Assembly (NCBI GenBank): GCA_048520025.1
Contig: DBFZTP010000019.1
Coordinates: 1-8,630 of the forward strand
Origin: Aphodousia sp048520025
Lineage (GTDB): Bacteria > Pseudomonadota > Gammaproteobacteria > Burkholderiales > Burkholderiaceae_F
Length of the DNA: 8,630 nt
Direction of reading: 5' to 3'
A program made the position numbers and the translations under genes. Below are positions 4,980 to 8,630 of this stretch, piece by piece (position 1 is the first letter of the stretch; each line of letters opens with the position of its first letter). The notes under the pieces are model-generated. The model was not told the DNA's origin. It saw only the letters and a program-made list of their open reading frames with translations, and searched no databases.

Positions 4980-7229
4980 TTAACGGAAGGGGCGACCCCA
5001 GAAGAAGTAAACCGCCGTGTCTTGATCGCTCGTTTGACCCACGGCCAAATAAAGCGGTCCAACGATTGAGTCGGCAGCCACAAAAACGCTGCCGGCTTTT
5101 TTCCAACTGTCCCAATCCGAATTAATAAACTTGCTATTGGCAGATTCTTGATTGACGTGCGCCGCTTCAACACTTGCACCCACATAAACCGGAATCCCCC
5201 AAAAGCCCTCTCGGTTGATACGTTTCATTCCAATGAGGCTTGTTGTGAACATGTCCGCTCCCGTGTAACGTCCGTAGTAAGCACCCGACATGTTAAAGAG
5301 GCCACCAATCGCAAAACGCCCAGGAATCGTAGAAGAACCCGCTCGCGCTGCCAAGATACTCACGTAATCATTACCCCAGTCATAGGGCAAAATGGCACTT
5401 AAGTAATAGTCACTGACTTCCGGTTTTTCGGGACTTTCATCAACGTGCATATAGCGTCTTGCCTTAAAGTCAACGAACGCCCCTTTCTTCGGGAAATTCA
5501 CGTCATCTAAATTGTCGTAGCGAAAGTTAAATTCCACAAAAGGCGCCGTTGTATCAAAGCGCTCCCAATTCGGAATCGTCCCCACGGTGGGTTTAGTCTT
5601 TAAATTCGCATAACCCGTCCCAACAGAAAAGGCAGCATTGCGAGAAAGTTCCGTCCCTAAGGCAATTGAGCCTTCAAAAACGCTGTTTTCAATCGTACCC
5701 AACGCATGACCGTGGCCGTTATAGAGGTCATAGGACTGTGTTTCGTAGTAAAGCTTCGGTCGGACAAAAAACGGACTATTAACACCTAAGGGCTGATAGA
5801 ACATGGATGAGAAATAACTCGTTTCCCCAATTTGAAGTTCATTGCGCCACTCACCGCCCCATTGGTTGACCCAACCCAAGGTGTGGGCTAAGAGAAAATC
5901 AAAGGTGTGTTCTCGGTTAAAGTCGCTTGATAGCTTGCCACCGACGCGAAGCGTGTTGTACCCCCAAGGCTTTTCCTGAGGTTGAATGACAAGCACTTCC
6001 GTGCCGTTGGGGCCGGGTTCAAAGACAAAGGGCACCACAGAGAAGTCGTCCGTTGCCCAAACGCGGTCGCTCGCGCGATTGAGCGTTGCCACATTAACCT
6101 TGTCACCAGGCTCAATATCAACAATTTCCTTCACAAAGTCCGGATTGACCGTCTTTAAACCCTCGACTCGAACCTCGGCAATCGTCATATCATGCGGGTC
6201 ACTCACAACCGATTGACGAGCCAAATTCCACGTTTGGAATTCTTTTTTAGAAACGGCCAAACGCTTCAGTACCTTTTCATACTTGCGAGCACTCTTTTCA
6301 CCGGCATCCATAATGGCTTGGGCCTTATTAAAGTCGGCTGCCGTCAATTCGCCTAAATCGACCGTAATCAAAATGTCCTTGGGGCCTAACTTTTTCTTTG
6401 ATTCCACCAAATTGCGATCCGTCAAAATCGCCACCATCTGCCCCATCACAGCGGTCACGGAACTCACCTGGCGCTTTTTTTCCAAGGGCGTGCTCACGTC
6501 CACCGCAATAATGATGTCGGCCCCCATCTCTTTGGCAAGTTCAACGGGTAAGTTTTGCACCAAACCCCCGTCCACCAAGAGGTGGTCTTTATACGGGAAA
6601 GGCGAAAACGCGCCGGGCACGGACATTGATGCTCGCATGGCCATCGCAAGGTTAACATCATCTCGCATCACAACCAATGAGCCATCTGACAAGTCTGTCG
6701 CAATGGCACCAAAGGGAATCGGCAACTGTTTTAAGTCATTAACGGAACGAACGTGTTCGGTAATTTTTGCTAAAAAGGTGGTTAAGTGTTGAGAGGGCAC
6801 GACAGAGTCAGGAAAAGCCAATCCTTTATCCGTAATCCCCACTTCTTTAATGGCCAAGTTTTTGTAGTCGTCTTCTCTGCGCAAACGATTAAGCGATGAA
6901 CGATCCGGACGAATGGCAAACATCTCACGCCAATCCACACCCAAAATAATGTCGCTCATTTGATCCACGGAGTAGCCCGATGCATAACCGCCACCCACCA
7001 TGGAACCCATGCTCGTGCCTGTGACCAAATCCACCTTAATCCCTAATTCTTCTAAAACCTTAATAACGCCAACGTGCGCAAAACCACGCGCACCGCCACC
7101 GGATAAAACCAGGGCAACCTTGGGACGGTCTTTTTCAAGGGTAACGGAGGCATTGGCAAGCGCAGAGCCACTGACCAACACCAAAGCAGACATTACCCAA
7201 AGGACTAAGGGAGTAAAAATACGTTGCAT
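4980..7229 (-). CDS. Patatin-like phospholipase autotransporter (type Vd, PlpD-like)
   Basis: This 749-residue outer-membrane protein is expected to carry a patatin lipase that hydrolyses phospholipids. A signal peptide covers about residues 1-26 (hydrophobic 7-22, ALA before the cleavage site). The patatin domain (about 37-325) has the oxyanion motif SGGGARG (43-49), the nucleophile elbow GTSMG (71-75, Ser73) and the DGG catalytic Asp (220-222), so the Ser-Asp dyad is intact. One POTRA-like domain follows (about 348-420, with VEGLKTVNPDFVKEIVDIEPGD). The last 330 residues form an Omp85-type barrel, including the IGG-LFNMSG segment (641-649) that replaces the VRGF/Y motif of BamA and TamA. 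P. aeruginosa PlpD has the same architecture and a similar length. The final residue is Arg after the usual terminal Phe. There is no clear Shine-Dalgarno; the chosen ATG gives the full signal peptide. Confidence 0.93.
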   Translation of the reverse strand: MQRIFTPLVLWVMSALVLVSGSALANASVTLEKDRPKVALVLSGGGARGFAHVGVIKVLEELGIKVDLVTGTSMGSMVGGGYASGYSVDQMSDIILGVDWREMFAIRPDRSSLNRLRREDDYKNLAIKEVGITDKGLAFPDSVVPSQHLTTFLAKITEHVRSVNDLKQLPIPFGAIATDLSDGSLVVMRDDVNLAMAMRASMSVPGAFSPFPYKDHLLVDGGLVQNLPVELAKEMGADIIIAVDVSTPLEKKRQVSSVTAVMGQMVAILTDRNLVESKKKLGPKDILITVDLGELTAADFNKAQAIMDAGEKSARKYEKVLKRLAVSKKEFQTWNLARQSVVSDPHDMTIAEVRVEGLKTVNPDFVKEIVDIEPGDKVNVATLNRASDRVWATDDFSVVPFVFEPGPNGTEVLVIQPQEKPWGYNTLRVGGKLSSDFNREHTFDFLLAHTLGWVNQWGGEWRNELQIGETSYFSSMFYQPLGVNSPFFVRPKLYYETQSYDLYNGHGHALGTIENSVFEGSIALGTELSRNAAFSVGTGYANLKTKPTVGTIPNWERFDTTAPFVEFNFRYDNLDDVNFPKKGAFVDFKARRYMHVDESPEKPEVSDYYLSAILPYDWGNDYVSILAARAGSSTIPGRFAIGGLFNMSGAYYGRYTGADMFTTSLIGMKRINREGFWGIPVYVGASVEAAHVNQESANSKFINSDWDSWKKAGSVFVAADSIVGPLYLAVGQTSDQDTAVYFFWGRPFR

Positions 7230-7273
7230 AAGCTTTAATGAATTTCTTTGAATCTATTGGCACATCTTACTAC

Positions 7274-7286
7274 ATAGCATTGCTAT
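7274..7286. promoter_or_regulatory. 13-bp dyad ATAGCA-T-TGCTAT, possible operator
   Basis: Perfect 6-bp arms flank a single central T. It lies 44 bases upstream of the patatin gene start and immediately abuts a second palindrome (7287-7298). It would be well placed to control the patatin gene or the divergent pair. The regulator is not identified. Confidence 0.4.
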
Positions 7287-7298
7287 ATGAATATTCAT
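7287..7298. promoter_or_regulatory. 12-bp perfect palindrome ATGAATATTCAT, possible operator
   Basis: The sequence equals its own reverse complement and directly follows the ATAGCA dyad without a gap. It is AT-only except for one G and one C. It superficially recalls half-sites of an ARG box, but the usual 4-base separation of the half-sites is missing. Confidence 0.4.
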
Positions 7299-7322
7299 TC
7301 ACTCGTTTTCTTTGTAACGCCA

Positions 7323-7351
7323 TTTCCAAGAAAATTTAAACACGGTATCAT
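7323..7351 (+). promoter_or_regulatory. Candidate sigma-70 promoter for galE
   Basis: TTTCCA at 7323-7328 (four of six to TTGACA) and TATCAT at 7346-7351 (five of six to TATAAT) have the optimal 17-base spacer. Transcription would start near 7358, about 40 bases before the galE ATG, leaving room for the GGGAG at 7382-7386 as ribosome binding site (11 bases from the ATG, somewhat long). Confidence 0.5.
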
Positions 7352-7397
7352 TTTTAGATTAACTCTTTTGATTTCTCACTCGGGAGAATTCTGACTC

Positions 7398-8393
7398 ATG
7401 CGTATTTTATTGACGGGCGGTGCCGGTTTTATCGGCTCTCATACCGCCGTTGAAATGACTCAAGCCGGCCACGACGTGGTGATCTTTGATAACTTCTGCA
7501 ATAGCGATGCCACAGTACTTGACCGTTTGGAAACGATTCTTGGTAAGCGCCTTGCCTTTGAAGAAGGCGACATTCGTGACTACGATCGCATGCGTGAAGT
7601 CCTTGAGAAGCACCAAATCGAAGCCGTGGTGCATTTTGCAGGGCTCAAAGCCGTGGGCGAGTCTTGCGAAAAGCCCCTTGAATATTTCGATAACAACATC
7701 ACGGGTACGCTTGTGCTTTTACAAGCCATGAAGTCCCTTGGCATTAAGAGCATTATCTTTTCTTCATCTGCAACGGTTTACGGCACGCCTCAATACCTTC
7801 CCTTGGATGAAAAGCACCCCTTGTCGGTCACGAACCCCTATGGTCGCACCAAACTTCAAGTCGAAGAAATCTTGTCCGATCTCTGCGCATCTGACGCCGA
7901 ATGGTCCGCCGTGTGCTTGCGCTACTTCAACCCCATCGGCGCTCATGAGAGCGGTTTAATCGGTGAAAATCCTCGTGGCATCCCGAATAACCTTTTGCCC
8001 TACGTAGCACGCGTGGCTGCCGGTCAATTAGAAGCGCTTCAAGTCTTCGGTAACGACTACGATACGCCTGACGGCACGGGTGTGCGTGACTACATCCACG
8101 TGGTTGACTTGGCTAAGGGCCACGTTTTGGCTGCTCAATATGCCCTAGCTCACACCGGTTGGATTGCCATTAACTTAGGTACGGGTATCGGTTACTCGGT
8201 CTTAGACATCGTGAAGGCTTATGAAAAGGCCTGCGGTAAGCCCGTACCCTATAAGATCGTGGCACGTCGCCCCGGTGACGTTGCAAGCAATTGGGCCGAT
8301 CCGAAACTTGCAAAAGAGCTTTTAGGTTGGGAAGCTCAATACACCTTGCAAGACATGTGTGAACATTCTTGGAACTTCCAAAAGAATTGTTAA
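7398..8393 (+). CDS. galE: UDP-glucose 4-epimerase
   Basis: GalE interconverts UDP-glucose and UDP-galactose with bound NAD+, in the Leloir pathway and in supplying galactose for surface glycans. The 331-residue length is close to the E. coli enzyme. The Rossmann glycine motif GGAGFIGSH is at 7-15, FDN at 30-32, and GDIRD (57-61) follows. The catalytic segment is FSSSATVYG (121-129, Ser124) and NPYGRTK (146-152, Tyr148 and Lys152). LRYFNPIGAH, GVRDYIHVVDLAKGH, LGTG and ARRPGDVAS complete the epimerase signature; the ARRxGD block contacts the UDP sugar. The gene is monocistronic, with its own promoter candidate and a strong terminator. Its substrate UDP-glucose is the product of GalU at the other end of the window. 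Confidence 0.96.
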   Translation: MRILLTGGAGFIGSHTAVEMTQAGHDVVIFDNFCNSDATVLDRLETILGKRLAFEEGDIRDYDRMREVLEKHQIEAVVHFAGLKAVGESCEKPLEYFDNNITGTLVLLQAMKSLGIKSIIFSSSATVYGTPQYLPLDEKHPLSVTNPYGRTKLQVEEILSDLCASDAEWSAVCLRYFNPIGAHESGLIGENPRGIPNNLLPYVARVAAGQLEALQVFGNDYDTPDGTGVRDYIHVVDLAKGHVLAAQYALAHTGWIAINLGTGIGYSVLDIVKAYEKACGKPVPYKIVARRPGDVASNWADPKLAKELLGWEAQYTLQDMCEHSWNFQKNC

Positions 8394-8421
8394 GCAAGCT
8401 TTTTCTCAGCTCAAAAACGCT

Positions 8422-8454
8422 CAAGGGGAGTCAGATGATTCCCCTTGTCTTTTT
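8422..8454 (+). terminator. Rho-independent terminator of galE
   Basis: CAAGGGGA (8422-8429) pairs perfectly with TCCCCTTG (8440-8447) around a 10-base loop and is followed by TCTTTTT. It lies 28 bases past the galE stop and 8 bases before the insertion-sequence end, so the gene keeps its own terminator. Confidence 0.88.
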
Positions 8455-8462
8455 AACCCAGC

Positions 8463-8630
8463 TGTTAGACGTCAGAGTACTATCCCCCTAAATGAACCAA
8501 CCCCTTATTCTGCGACAGTTTTTAAAGTCAATTTTTGATAAAAATTCTTAGGGGATAGATAACCCAATCCTTCCTGGATTCTACCGTTGTTATACCAATA
8601 AATGTATCGATTAATTATGTCCTGCAATTG
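8463..8630 (-). mobile_element. IS3-family insertion sequence, right-hand end (rest beyond window edge)
   Basis: The region from the candidate tip TGTTAGACGTCAGAG at 8463 to the window edge contains the C-terminus of an IS3-type transposase on the minus strand, whose stop lies 42 bases inside the tip. The TG start of the tip (reading CA at the element's 3' end) is standard for IS3-family inverted repeats. The other inverted repeat and the target duplication are outside the window, so the exact boundary is an inference. The transposase style suggests the IS150-like branch. Confidence 0.7.
8505..8630 (-). CDS. IS3-family transposase, C-terminal fragment (5' part beyond right edge)
   Basis: Forty-one residues are readable up to a TAA at 8505. 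They show the end of the DDE integrase domain: INRYIYWYNNGRIQEGL (6-22) followed by GYLSPKNFY (23-31). The pattern YIxxYNxxRIQxxLGxxSPxxF is diagnostic of IS3-family OrfB/InsK-type transposases. The catalytic residues and the start, including any frameshift fusion with OrfA, lie outside the window. Whether the element is complete cannot be judged. It is oriented toward galE, and the galE terminator lies between them. Confidence 0.88.
   Translation of the reverse strand, partial: QLQDIINRYIYWYNNGRIQEGLGYLSPKNFYQKLTLKTVAE

Noticed and set aside
6283..6792. Plus-strand open frame of 169 codons inside the patatin gene
   Set aside because: It is antisense to the patatin catalytic domain; it mirrors codon bias of the real gene and shows no domain of its own.
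7287..7298. ArgR (ARG box) operator
   Set aside because: TGAATATTCA has the half-sites fused without the 4-base separation, and neither flanking gene is involved in arginine metabolism.
1..8630. CRISPR array, tRNA, rRNA, riboswitch or toxin-antitoxin genes
   Set aside because: No regularly spaced repeats, no cloverleaf or rRNA segments, no long structured leader and no small toxin-like gene pair could be supported by reading both strands.

Overview
The window looks like chromosome from a Gram-negative proteobacterium. The evidence is a patatin-type outer-membrane autotransporter of the PlpD kind, ApaH, YqgE/AlgH, RuvX and GalE. The yqgE-ruvX cluster next to a PlsC-type acyltransferase, with apaH close by, suggests Betaproteobacteria (Burkholderiales, perhaps a Sutterellaceae-like lineage). 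That placement comes from remembered gene order and protein style, so it is low to moderate confidence. Coding density is high and there is no gene-free stretch above 300 bases.

Layout from left to right: a minus-strand galU cut by the left edge (1-636); a divergent intergenic region with a 12-bp palindrome and an apaH promoter candidate; apaH (plus, 810-1628); a bidirectional terminator; the minus-strand cluster yqgE -> ruvX -> plsC-like gene (3393 down to 1674), tightly packed with a 1-base TAATG overlap and a 5-base gap; a divergent spacer with a 13-bp hairpin; a plus-strand yeaK-type trans-editing deacylase (3479-4006); two tandem paralogous DUF2721 membrane proteins (4104-4529 and 4540-4965); a minus-strand patatin/POTRA/beta-barrel protein (7229 down to 4980) convergent with them at 14 bases; a divergent spacer with two abutting palindromes; galE (plus, 7398-8393) with a strong terminator; and the end of an IS3-family insertion sequence running off the right edge (8463-8630).

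Functionally, most of the window is housekeeping. GalU and GalE supply UDP-glucose and UDP-galactose for envelope sugars. The PlsC-like acyltransferase and the patatin autotransporter act on lipids. ApaH removes Ap4A, RuvX processes pre-16S rRNA, and the YeaK-type protein clears mischarged tRNA.

No CRISPR array, tRNA, rRNA, prophage or defence cassette was found. The least explained parts are the DUF2721 tandem pair beside the patatin autotransporter, the dyad-rich divergent promoter regions, and the IS end just after the galE terminator. I do not see convincing evidence of a complete undescribed system.
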